Assembly (NCBI GenBank): GCA_947652115.1
Contig: OX393572.1
Coordinates: 2,671,484-2,735,483 of the forward strand
DNA: 64,000 bases
Reading direction: 5' to 3'
Source of the DNA: Blastomussa wellsi
Taxonomy: Eukaryota > Cnidaria > Anthozoa > Scleractinia > Plerogyridae
The position numbers were made by a program, and so were the translations under genes. The notes under the pieces are model-generated. The model worked only from the letters and a program-made list of their open reading frames with translations. It had not been told where the DNA came from and did no database searches. Positions 12,531 to 22,974 of the stretch are shown in pieces; within the stretch, counting starts at the first letter, position 1; every line of letters begins with the position of its first letter.

Positions 12531-14092
12531 GTTTATCCCTTGCCTCCACTACAATCGCTGTAGTCACTGTAGGCAGTGTATTGCTTCTTTTCCGCAGGCG
12601 CTCGACGCACGTAAACCCAGTACTCGGCCTTTGAATTATTCCCCACATGCGAAGCGCCAGGGGCTGTTGGACTGAAAAATTCGTCAATTTTGCGATTACT
12701 ACGATTGTCCTTGGACGCCATGTTGTTTTCCCGCATGGGTCCAGTTGTGTGAGAGAGACTGGGTCGCCGACCCAGTCTCTCTCAAAAACCGACCAAAATT
12801 GAACCCGGTTCAGTTTTGTGTCTCGCCTTTCAACAAGTCTACACTAAGCCGTGAATCGTTCTAATACAACTTAAAAAAATTATTATACCGTCCGAACGAC
12901 TTGTAAGCCCGTGCTTATTTGCTTAAAGGCAGGTACGTGCCTGAATTGGGAGGGTGATGGTAAATATTGGGTGCTTACCACTTGTAGGAAGAATCCGGTT
13001 GGTGAGACTGTTCGAAAATGGTAAGTGATTTTCCTAATTTAACCAACTGAGGGAGATTGTACTTTCCACGTAGCTACAAGGTGTGCTGTTCTGCTTGCCC
13101 CGAAGGGTCTGGAAAAAGAGGGCTAGCTCTGGTTGTTGTCCACAATGTCCGAATGGATTTTCCAGTTGAGTTACAGTTCTGTAAGTTGTTGTTGTTTTTA
13201 ATTTTTTTTTTTTTTGGGGGGGGGCTAAATATTAATGGTAAGCACCTGTCATTTAAGGTAAGTTAGAACTACATGTAAACAATGAACCTTCTTTCTTACC
13301 ACAGCAACTTTGTATGTTCTGCAAAAGCTCAAGTTGTCAGCCAATGATTGAAACCCCAAGATCTTTCAAGGTTGCTCTGTCCAGTTGTGATAGAACCTTA
13401 ACAGTGATGTGCTGTGCTGTGTTTAAGGAAATATAGATATTTTTAATTCAAATTATATGATGTGCAACTTAATAGGGTGAAGCAGCAAATTAATTGTGCC
13501 AGTAGTTAAAAAATATCCTGCATCCTTTATACGTTAATTTGGTGAAACACTTGATTTACTAATCTACGAGCACTGAGTAAGTAGTATAAGAACCTTTGAA
13601 TGTTAATAACTGAGTAAGGACTAATATTTCAAGCTCACCCAAAAATAATGGAGCTTCTTCTTTGAATCCATTTTTCTTCAACCATAGCTCGACATCTTCA
13701 GCTGTCCATTCTAAATGTTTTGTGTCAAATCGAAGGAAAACAATCACACTTCTACCATATAGCCTGGTATGAGTCGTCTTCACTCTACTGAGTCTTGTGA
13801 CCAAGATCTACGGCTGTTTATTTTAATATTTAGTAATCCCGCAAACAACGACTCTAGTTTTCTACACTTGATTAGTTAACATTTTATCACAGATTCCATT
13901 TTTTTTCACCGCTGGATAAATACAATAAATTGAGTTCTTATAGGACTTATCAAAGTCATTTTAAGCTTATTTTCGCGCCATTATTACATCCAGGAAAAAT
14001 GGTGCAAACGGAGGACTACATTCCATGTAGTCAGTGCATTCAGTGTATTCAGTGCAGTCAGTGTATTCCTTGTAGTCAGTGTATTCTCTGTA
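12531..14092 (-). pseudogene. Array unit 6: SAM-exon copy with in-frame stop
   Basis: Exon A is at 13639-13710 and exon B at 13300-13416, with TGA at the arginine position, as in units 1-4. It lies between the two subtype-B units, so the copy order from left to right is A A A A B A B. The short minus-strand ORF is at 12533-12736. Confidence 0.7.
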
Positions 14093-14094
14093 GT

Positions 14095-14298
14095 TTATCC
14101 CTTGCCTCCACTACAATCGCTGTAGTCACTGTAGGCAGTGTATTGCTTCTTTTCCGCAGGCGCTCGACGCACGTAAACCCAGTACTCGGCCTTTGAATTA
14201 TTCCCCACATGCGAAGCGCCAGGGGCTGTTGGACTGAAAAATTCATCAATTTTGCGATTACTACGATTGTCCTTGGACGCCATGTTGTTTTCCCGCAT
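14095..14298 (-). CDS. Short repeated ORF (one of seven), PIP-box-like N-terminus, unknown
   Basis: A 67-aa ORF begins MRENNMASKDN and is present in every unit (4713-4916, 6281-6484, 7843-8046, 9412-9615, 10966-11169, 12533-12736, 14095-14298). Near the start it has N-R-K-I-D-E-F-F, which resembles the PCNA-interacting QxxIxxFF motif with Asn in place of Gln. The C-terminal YTAYSDYSDCSGGKG is the degenerate beginning of the 9-bp repeat. It could be a first exon or a non-coding shadow. I found no good phase-1 donor that would join it to SAM exon A of the next unit. I do not recognise a family. Substitutions between units are too few to test coding selection by eye. Confidence 0.3.
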   Translation of the reverse strand: MRENNMASKDNRSNRKIDEFFSPTAPGASHVGNNSKAEYWVYVRRAPAEKKQYTAYSDYSDCSGGKG

Positions 14299-14311
14299 GG
14301 GTCCAGTTGTG

Positions 14312-14345
14312 TGAGAGAGACTGGGTCGCCGACCCAGTCTCTCTC
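14312..14345. repeat. Hairpin palindrome in each array unit
   Basis: The sequence gagagagactgggtc, a short cgccg centre and gacccagtctctctc form 14-15 bp inverted arms. The same hairpin is present near 4931, 11183, 12750 and here. It has one mismatch in units 2 and 3 (6501, 8063) and a damaged left arm in unit 4 (about 9628). It lies just upstream of the minus-strand short ORF. A related fragment (gacccagtctttctc) occurs at 16182, between the divergent gene starts. Confidence 0.8.
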
Positions 14346-14867
14346 AAAAACCGACCAAAATTGAACCCGGTTCAGTTTTGTGTCTCGCCTTTCAACAAGT
14401 CTACACTAAGCCGTGAATCGTTCTAATACAACTTAAAAAAATTATTAGACCGTCCGAACGACTTGTAAGCCCGTGCTTATTTGCTTAAAGGCAGGTACGT
14501 GCCTGAATTGGGAGGGTGATGGTAAATATTGGGTGCTTACCACTTGTAGGAAGAATCCGGTTGGTGAGACTGTTCGAAAATGGTAAGTGATTTTCCTAAT
14601 TTAACCAACTGAGGGAGATTGTACTTTCCACGTAGCTACAAGGTGTGCTGTTCTGCTTGCCCCGAAGGGTCTGGAAAAAGAGGGCTAGCTCTGGTTGTTG
14701 TCCACAATCTCCGAATGGATTTTCCAGTTGAGTTACAGTTCTGTAAGTTGTTGTTGTTTTTAATTTTTTTTTTTTTTTTTTTGGGGGGGGGGCTAAATAT
14801 TAATGGTAAGCACCTGTCATTTAAGGTAAGTTAGAACTACATGTAAACAATGAACCTTCTTTCTTAC

Positions 14868-16094
14868 CACAGCAACTTTGTATGTTCTGCAAAAGCTCAA
14901 GTTGTCGGCCAATGATTGAAACCCCAAGATCTTTCAAGGTTGCTCTGTCCAGTTGTGATAGAACCTTACCAGTGATGTGCTGTGCTGTGTTTAATGAAAT
15001 ATAGATATTTTTAATTCAAATTATATGATGTGCAACTTAATAGGGTGAAGCAGCAAATTAATTGTGCCAGTAGTTAAAAAATATCCTGCATCCTTTATAC
15101 GTTAATTTGGTGAAACACTCGATGTACTAATCTACGAGCACTGAGTAAGTAGTATAAGAACCTTTGAATGTTAATAACTGAGTAAGGACTAATATTTCAA
15201 GCTCACCCAAAAATAATGGAGCTTCTTCTTTGAATCCATTTTTCTTCAACCATAGCTCGACATCTTCAGCTGTCCATTCTAAATGTTTTGTGTCAAATCG
15301 AAGGAAAACAATCACACTTCTACCATATAGCCTGGTATGAGTCGTCTTCACTCTACTGAGTCTTGTGACCAAGATCTACGGCTGTTTATTTTAATATTTA
15401 GTAATCCCGCAAACAACGACTCTAGTTTTCTACACTTGATTAGTTAACATTTTATCACAGATTCCATTTTTTTTCACCGCTGGATAAATACAATAAATTG
15501 AGTTCTTATAGGACTTATCAAAGTCATTTTAAGCTTATTTTCGCGCCATTATTACATCCAGGAAAAATGGTGCAAACGGATTACTCTAACTAAATGCATG
15601 CTGCAAGATACATGTACGATACTAACAACCATTTCAGAGGGTTGATAAGCCATATTTAAGGCGCTAAAGCTCAAAAAACGGCTTAATAACAGTTTCAGCA
15701 GTTTGCATAACTGACACGAAGAATAAGCTTTACTTTAACCCGCATTCAAAAATTTCCCGCCTTCGAATTCTTGTTGTAGATGCTTATTGAGAGTGAACGA
15801 TAAGTTCAAATCTAAAACTGATAGGATATTTCTTGGAACCAAATAAAAGTTATGAAGGATAAAGGTCAAGCTGAAGCTAGCGATGATCAAGAAGTTTCGA
15901 ATTGATGCAGCTGTAGTTTTGGCGGAAATCGAACGTACAGCAAAGGTACATACAGCGAATGATAGAATTAGCTTACCTTCCACGAATCTTGTATCCGGTA
16001 CTATTTCCTTCACTTCTTCTCCACTTTCCTTGCTATCACTCTGTGCGAGATTCATGACGAGAAATTTTTGGATAAACACTATATCAGCACTCAT
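14868..16094 (-). CDS. SAM-domain protein, 5' exons (3' end not resolved)
   Basis: Three minus-strand exons join in phase. Exon 1 (16094-15977) starts ATG as MSADIVFIQK and ends TTCGTGGAAG before the strong donor GTAAGC. Exon A is 15278-15207 (unit 7) and exon B 14984-14868 (unit 7). Every junction is phase 1. The spliced product reads ...RFVE-EWTAEDVELWLKKNG..., which has the SAM-domain signature W..EDV..WL...GF.E....F, followed after the next junction by LDRATLKDLGV and IIGRQLELLQNIQ. These align residue for residue with the second half of SAM domains. SAM domains usually mediate protein-protein or RNA binding. No convincing terminal exon was found, and exon B leaves phase 1 at GTAAGA. It could end shortly after in unit 7 or extend through further array units. 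The first ATG is uncertain, since an in-frame MNLAQSD lies 13 codons downstream. The gene starts 147 bp from the divergent transposase-like gene. Confidence 0.7.
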
Positions 16095-16240
16095 TAAATG
16101 CAGCCACAACAGCGAAGACCAGCGAGCGAATGATTACATTACAAAAAAAGAGCGCGAATGTACGTGAGGATCACATGATAGACCCAGTCTTTCTCGATCG
16201 CAAGGAACTCGTCTCCAGTCTTGGCCTCGGCTAAAACAAG

Positions 16241-19200
16241 ATGGCTGACAGGGTGGACGCAGCGACGAAGCGTGTTTTAGATCAAGATGATTTTTCCCTT
16301 CATGGTTGCAGATGCCCTGATCTTAAAAGTAAAAGCAATTCTTTTCACGTTCATTGCTTTTGTGATCTCTGCAATGGTAAAGCTGTGCCACCTTCAACCG
16401 CCTGGAGACACAAAGAAAGAACTAAACGGGAAAAATTGACCCCCAGAGTTGAGTACCGGTAACGACGACTATATACCAGTAGAGAGTGCTGTTGAATTTT
16501 CAGCTTTTTATTCCGAGGTACAAATATCTGGCAAAGGTAACCTTGCGAATGCTGATCCATTACTCCTTGGTGACGATGATGGAAACATGATATTATCGCA
16601 CAGAAGCGCGGCAGGAATGGCCATCATCTTGGGAAGATGTGAAATCATACCTGGAAAAAATAGGATATAAAGATGCAAAGCTTTACTGGATTTGTCTGAA
16701 TGCTTCTCACCCCTGTAATTATAGCATATTGAAGTCTAAAGAGGAGAAATGTCAACGCTGTGGAGAGTTTCCCACAATCCCTTACTATTACTTGAGTATT
16801 ATTGATATTGATCACCATTAATGTGCAAGAAGATGACAGCTCACTGGGAACAACGAGAGCACTGGTTACCTCCAGAGTGCAGAGATGGTTGGGGATTCCC
16901 CGAGAAAAGGGAGATTTGGGATGGAAAACGGTTTGCAGAACTTGCATACTTTTGGGACCCTACTAGGGAGTGGATACTCCCAACATTCTGTCCAATATGT
17001 AGGAAGGTTGTATCTGCTGAAGAGCTGTTGCATGCTCCAGAAATTGATGGAATGCGAGATGTGACATGTCAGTATTGTTTTAACTCATTCTCAGCTGTGA
17101 TTCAAGTAACACATGGGGATCCTCGCAACATTGCCTATATAGGTAAAGTATTAACCATTATGTAGTCACATAATGCATGGTCAAGTAACATTTGGTATAG
17201 CCCTCTGTAGATAATGTCCATGCTCTCAATAAGCATTTATTTAACAATATTTTGCTTTTCTATAGCCCACTGGGATGGATGGCAGCCATTTTCAACAGCT
17301 GTGCGTGGATGTGGTAGGTTTTGTAAATATTTATATACGTAGAATATATACGTAGAGGAAGGTTTCATCAGAGGTTTGTCCTTCAGGATTTTTCTCATGG
17401 TAATTTAACTCGACAGATACATGAACATATAAGATTAAAGGAAATTACAATGTACATGTCTAAGCATTAATATAGTTTCAACAAATTAAAAAACTTATTC
17501 TGAGATGCAATAGATAGTACACTGGTTTTGAGCAGTACTCACCCCCTATCCCACACATGTATACACAACTGCTGTAAACAATGTGTATTAAGGGCCCATG
17601 GATGGATTTTTCGCGTGTTGCTAAGAAAGTGAGAAATCACGCCGGCGAATGACACAAGAGCGCGCGCAGTATTACGTGTGTAGGCTACTTGCACTCGTCA
17701 GATGCTCAAAGATTTTCCTTTCACGCACTTCTCTATGCTTGCTAAATGAGAGGTAACAGAAGAAAACTAACGAAAAAATATACGTGATTTAGATTTGAAC
17801 TCTCTTCTAAGAATTAACCAGAATAACTTGTCTCCAGGGGAAGCAGGTTTGTTGCACACTGCAAAATAACCCTAAGGCTTACGCACGCATCTAGCGGGGC
17901 CAGCGCGCGCATAGTTCTCTTGTCTGATGAATTGCGCATGCGTTAACAAAAATCCTAAATTCTAGTCGGCTTCTAACTTGATTTACAAATTTTCAATCTT
18001 ACTTTTTTCTAACATGGATTGAGAATATAACTAAGTATTCATTTGTTTAAATCATTTTTAATACAAATATTAGAGGCAAATCAATATTTTAAATCTCTCT
18101 AAAAAATACTATTTTTCAAATTAAAGTCAAATCCATACTTACAAAGACGGAAAAATGAATACATATTACAACACCGTGAACGATTTTTTGATAAAATGCA
18201 ACACATCAGAAATTTTAGACTTTTTCGTTATTGGTCACGTGATCATAGGCGTAGCTCAATGACGTCATTTTTGGGTTAGGGACAGAGTTAAAGATTTGAC
18301 AATATCTAAACGAGAAACGTCAATAAAATTAACTAGTCATTACTCTCCCTAGCAACGGGGCCAAAAATATACATCAGTGGGCCCTTAACCAGCTGGGTGG
18401 TAGATTGACACAAGTTCTGCACCAAAAATATTTCCTAAAATTATATTATACCTTATGCTGTCAGTAGGCAAGTGTGTCCACAAATAATGTTACAAAGTTA
18501 CAGGTACCAGTATTTCATTATTTATTTTTGAGTTGTACCTTCTCAAACTTCATTGATTTCCATGTATTTCACTTTCATAAACTACAATGGAAATTTGAGA
18601 CCATGGGAAATTTAGAAATACCAAGCTGTAGGCATGTGCTTTTCCTTAGTGTTCTCAAATAGCTTGTAGTCTTTAATAATGTGGCTGCCAGACGTAATCT
18701 AACTTGTTCTCTCACAAAACAACATTTGTAGGAATTCAAGTGAATTACTGCATCCCTGTTTGTGGGCAACATGCTGGCAATGCAGTCATAAGGCACTTAA
18801 TGTTGTGTTGGAGTGGGGACCATAATGGGCAGTGTGAAGTGGGAAAGTTCATCAAGTGTGGAAAATCTGGTTGTCGTCGCTGCAACACCAACAGTATGTA
18901 CATGAACCAGATCTCATTGAATATTCAGTATCTTCCAAAACATACCTGCCATTGTAAGGTAAGTCTGCTGTCGGGCCTAGTGGCCCATCAGGCCGGAGCT
19001 TATCCCCGGTTTCTGAAGCATGAAGCGACAGAGAGTATTTCTACTCCCCCCTGGATGGGATGCTAGTCCATCGCAGGGTTACCCCCCAGCAGTAAATTCG
19101 CCGGTACCCATTTGTACACCTGGGTGAAGAGAGGCACTGTGAGAGTAAAGTGTCTTGCCCAAGAACACAACGCAGTGCCCCGGCCAGGACTCGAACCCGG

Positions 19201-19530
19201 ACCGTCCGATCCAGAGTCCAGCGCACTAACCATTAGGCCACTGCGCCTCCACCTGCCATTGTAGAGCAATAATAATAATAATAATAATAAAAACAACAAG
19301 ATGACTTTATTGAGAGAAAAGCTAACCTTTTTTTGTAAAGCTAAGCTTTACAATAGTAATAATATGTACAAAAATTATTTACAGCAATATTTGAATAATA
19401 ATACATGTAACTAACAACTCGAACATAAATCATGAAAAGATCTAATTCACCAAATTAGTATTATAATAATAATATTATTATAACAATAATTATGATAACA
19501 ATAATAATGACAATGATAATGATGTTGTTA

Positions 19531-19610
<80 letters not shown>

Positions 19611-22600
19611 TGCTCAGTGTGAAATGAACAATTATCGGACTTATTCAAGCACAAAGTGTATTTCTTTACAAGTGAATTACTTTATTTTTTTTGACCAGGT
19701 GTTTATATCCCAGAGGCCAACCACTATTATTATACAGGTTATCGGCAGCAGTCAAGACTTCCTGCCCCGGAAAAAAGTGTTTTAACTTCCTTTGATACTT
19801 TGTGTGAAATTGAAGAGGAGGAAAGATCCACAGTAAGACAGAAAAGAGCAAAGGAATGTGGATATACAGGACTCTCCATTCTTCATAGGCTACATGCGTT
19901 ATATGGATTTGAGTATGATCGACATATGGTTTATGATGAATTGCACGGAATATCCCTTAATGTGGTGAAAAACCATATCACTTTTCTAAAAGCAGACGAA
20001 GATGAGCCCATAGATTGGAAGGAAGTTGATGTGCATCTACGTAGGGTACCCTGGACTCATGGTATGTTAACCTAGGAGCATGGATTTTATACATATAGCA
20101 TTTTAGTGAACTAATCCCAAAATCGGTGTTTAGGGCTGTATCGTGTTGTGTTGTGACCTTAAGCACAGATGAGAAGGATTTTCGAGGAAAATGGCACAGA
20201 TTTGTTTTCTGCATTGTAAATACATTTACTTGTAAACTGTTCAAACCATACCCCAGCTTTTGCACCAACTTTTCCTTGGGTCAGTTTTAGAATTGGAATA
20301 ACTGAACTATTATTTAAATGTATCCATATTTCTTTTATTTTACTCCTGCTGCCAATCCTTTAAGAGAAAACTAACTTAAAATACTTCAATTTTCTTGTAC
20401 AGAGTTCAAAGCCTCCAGGACACCCAATGGTATCAGCAGCAGGTGTGGCTATTGGAAAGGTACTATAGTTGAACCCCAATATTAAGTGGTCATCCTCGGG
20501 AAAATAATTGTTAAAGGAAAATGGTCACTTTTTATAGAAGTTTTCCAGTCATAAATTAGCATAAGGCGTAGTAGAAAATCAGAAGTATTAGTGAGAGCAG
20601 AATCACATCAACACAGTTATATACACGTTTTAGTATATTTTAGTCATCACTTCTGAATGGATTTTAGACTCTTGTCTGGTTTTAATGATAAGGCCAAAGA
20701 TGGAAGTGGCTTTAAATGGGGTTTTATTTACAGAGTTATGGTGATGATAGTTTAGGCATATTGCTAACTGGCTGCTAAATAAGATGGTGGGTGCTATGCA
20801 TATGGCTGTAACTTCATGAAAAACTTATTTGACAAAAAATGTTAAAAACAAAGTCAAGTGGTCTCTAATCTTGGTGTGTTCAATATGTATTAAACATCAG
20901 GCTAACTGAAAAGAAAAAAAAAACAATCCAATCTAATTTTAGTTGTGGTAGTAACACTTGATTGTGTTTTGGTCTAGCTGAAGACTACAACAAATTTGCA
21001 TTTCCTGCATCTGAAGTGGCCCTTGTCCACAGTCTCTCTGAAGTTCAAGCAGAAGAATGGCTATGTTTATGTAGAATTGTTGAATTTCTGCAAAATCATG
21101 CCAGAGATAAATGGTTGGAAAGTGATGCTGATACCTTCCACTTGATGGCAATTCGATATGGTGTGCTTCTAGAGGAACATTATGGCCCAACTGTCTGCCA
21201 TATTACACTTCACAACCTCCTTCATTTTAAGGAGGACATTAAAAACTTTGGTGGCTTAGACAACTATTCGTGCTGGGTTCAAGAAAGAGCTGTTAAGAGA
21301 TATATTCAGCAATCTAACAACCACAAGAACATCGAGTGTACTTTTGCTGGAGCAGAATTAAGAAGGGAGGCCCTCAAAACAGAACATGAAATTAACTTTG
21401 TGGAGCACAATTATGTTGGTACATGTAAGACAGACATTCATGTGGTAAGTTGGGTTGTTGCTCTGACATGTTGTACTATATTACATAGTTTTTCTGTATT
21501 ATGAAGGACATAAATTTCAGGCTCGTCCTTTCACAAAAGAAAGAGAGATTTTTACTCAACTAAATTTTCACTTAATGAAACAGCTCTAGAAAATTCTGTT
21601 TGAGTAATACTGCATGTAAGTGGAAGTGGTCATGAAGATTTGGAAGACCATTGAATTTTTGAAGGCCTTTTCGAAAAATTTTAAACTTTCTGAAATTTCA
21701 ACTACCAGCCCATTTCTTTATGAGTCGATCCCCCCCCCCCCCAAAATAATTCCAGAGTCTCCTGATTCTTGGCAAAATCTTCCCCACCCCCCCCCAAAAA
21801 AAAATCTTTTTCTCTACCAAAACAGTCTTTCTTAGAGTTGTCATTGAAATTATGAAAAATGCAGTATTACAGACAGCATTATTATTATCTCTTGGCCGAA
21901 GTGGGCATAATAAAAGTAGCAGTTAAAACAAAAAGTACTTAATTTTAGCAATACACATGCATGTCGATTTATAAAATTACTGTAATAAAAATTGATATAT
22001 CTGTTGGCAGGGATGGGCAAAGTCCCTGGAGCTGGCAAAACAGCTGACCAAGGACCACACTATTGATCAACAGAAAATTTCCTGTGGAATTCTTGTTGGA
22101 GGTAAACGCCCACTACTTCTTGGTCAATCGGATAGACAACTGGTTGCCGATATTTCAAATGCTGATGTCAGTGATGTGAGTGGAAGTGCATTTGATTGCA
22201 GAAGTGTTTGGAAGGCTACCCATGGTTACAGTGGGCTCCTATATCGAGAAAAAGAATTTGTAGTTATCATAAAAGAAGGTCAAGGAGAGGTTGTAGCACA
22301 GCTGAACAGGGTGTTTACAACAAGCATTGCTGGTGTGTATACACCTTACCTTGATGTACAAGTCATGGAGCATGAAGGCTATAATGCCCAAGGATTCCCA
22401 CTGGTTAAACGATCAGATGAAAGCCTTTTAACTACCACAGCTAATTTGAGTCGTAAGGTAATGCTCTTCCCATCAAATCAAAATGAAGATGGCAAGCAGC
22501 TCTACATAATCATGGATTTCATGAGGCGCATTTTTCCTGTAGCAGTGGATACAGTTGTTGTGCCCTACTTTCCAGTCGCTAATGACATGGTTAATGTAAA

Positions 22601-22808
22601 GGGGGATGACGGAGCAGTGTGGAAAGCACGCGTGTTAACATTTAGTTTGAGACGCCAAGTAGTCCAGGGGCGCTTCTTTGTCGAAGGAAGCGGTGGTATG
22701 TGGGTTCCTGAAACCACACGCCCACAAGAAATTCATTTTGAGAGTATTCTGGGGCTCGCAAAAGGTAGCTGGGTTAATGTCAGTTTTACTCTTTGGCAGC
22801 CAGATTAA
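16241..22808 (+). CDS. EnSpm/CACTA-type (TNP2/DUF4218-like) transposase-related gene, N-terminus degraded
   Basis: This is a cut-and-paste transposase-like protein of the animal EnSpm type, spread over about nine exons. A Cys/His-rich N-terminus (MADRVDAATK, then HCFCDLCNGK...STAWRHKERT) opens at ATG 16241. The frame is lost near 16450, and an adjoining frame carries on. A short exon from about 16604 reads YWICLNASHPCNYSI, then C-x2-C, then IPYYYLSI. The coherent part follows: exon 16821-17142 (KKMTAHW, FWDPTREW, two CxxC pairs), 17266-17313 (HWDGWQPFS), 18732-18953 (WSGDHNGQCEVGKF, GCRRC), 19699-20061 (GYTGLSILHRLHALYGF, DELHGISLNVV), 20403-20459, 20978-21444 (HYGPTVCHITLHNLLHF, CWVQERAVKRY, the DUF4218-like part) and 22011-22808 (C-terminal domain). 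Junctions from 17142 on are phase-consistent. In family members as I recall them, 60-70 residues lie between HWDGWQPFS and the WSGDH block. They are absent here, where a foreign element occupies the intron. No flanking CACTA inverted repeats were seen. It may be an old transposon copy or a remnant partly kept as a gene. Confidence 0.72.
17592..18384. mobile_element. Non-autonomous DNA element with TTAA target duplication (793 bp)
   Basis: The ends are inverted. The left reads TTAA-GGGCCCATGGATGGATTT, and the right, on the other strand, reads TTAA-GGGCCCACTGATGTATAT. Both are followed at similar distance by TTGCTAAG or TTGCTAGG. TTAA on both sides (17588-17591 and 18385-18388) is the hallmark of piggyBac-type insertion. 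No transposase ORF lies inside. The element sits in an intron of the transposase-like gene. Confidence 0.8.
18957..19250 (-). mobile_element. tRNA-derived SINE with 13-bp target duplication
   Basis: The head on the minus strand reads GGAGGCGCAGTGGCCTAATG, then GTTAG, with a box A (TGGCCTAATGGTTAG) and a box B (GGGTTCGAGTCC) as in pol III tRNA promoters. The body contains conserved CTTGGGCAAGACAC and CACCCAGGTGTA. The duplication acctgccattgta is at 18944-18956 and 19251-19263. The insertion lies within the start of an intron of the transposase-like gene, one base after the donor GT. Confidence 0.88.
19265..19290. repeat. (AAT)n microsatellite
   Basis: A short run of aataataat lies directly downstream of the SINE target duplication, inside an intron. 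Confidence 0.9.
19538..19612. repeat. (ATT)n microsatellite
   Basis: About 25 uninterrupted ATT triplets lie in an intron of the transposase-like gene. The poly-leucine reading frame across them is an artefact. Confidence 0.95.
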
Positions 22809-22974
22809 CTGAATGTGACATTTGCTTTATTAGAGGCCAAAACAGAGTTGATTGTAAACATACATTGTCTTGGAACATGGGCGAGAAGAGAATGTTTTTT
22901 TGCAAAATGCTCATGTAAGTCAAAAAGAATGCCCAGATCATGTTGGAAACATACAACTTGTATACTTCATAGTA

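Larger units (their letters stand above)
4711..15580. repeat. Seven-copy tandem array of a 1.56-kb unit
   Basis: The landmark gtttatcccttgcctccact recurs at 4711, 6279, 7841, 9410, 10964, 12531 and 14093, giving periods of 1568, 1562, 1569, 1554, 1567 and 1562 bp. The last copy stops at 15580 (tgcaaacgga), about 75 bp short, where single-copy sequence begins. Copies are almost identical. Most length variation lies in one poly(T)/poly(G) tract per unit (for example 5383-5410). Each unit contains, in plus-strand order, a minus-strand ORF starting MRENNMASKDN, a hairpin palindrome, SAM exon B and SAM exon A (both minus strand), and a short block of the 9-bp minisatellite. Recent amplification or ongoing homogenisation is the simplest explanation. 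Collapse or expansion during assembly is possible for such an array. Confidence 0.97.

Noticed and set aside
1..15580. CRISPR array or prokaryotic repeat
   Set aside because: No unique spacers between repeats, and the surrounding DNA is clearly animal with spliced genes.
15735..15976. Extension of exon 1 of the SAM gene to a 124-aa ORF
   Set aside because: The strong donor GTAAGC at 15976-15975 and the phase match to SAM exon A show this part is intron read-through.
19041..19299. Minus-strand ORFs in the SINE copies (here and at 23468-23747)
   Set aside because: Both are translations of the tRNA-derived SINE and recur wherever it is inserted.
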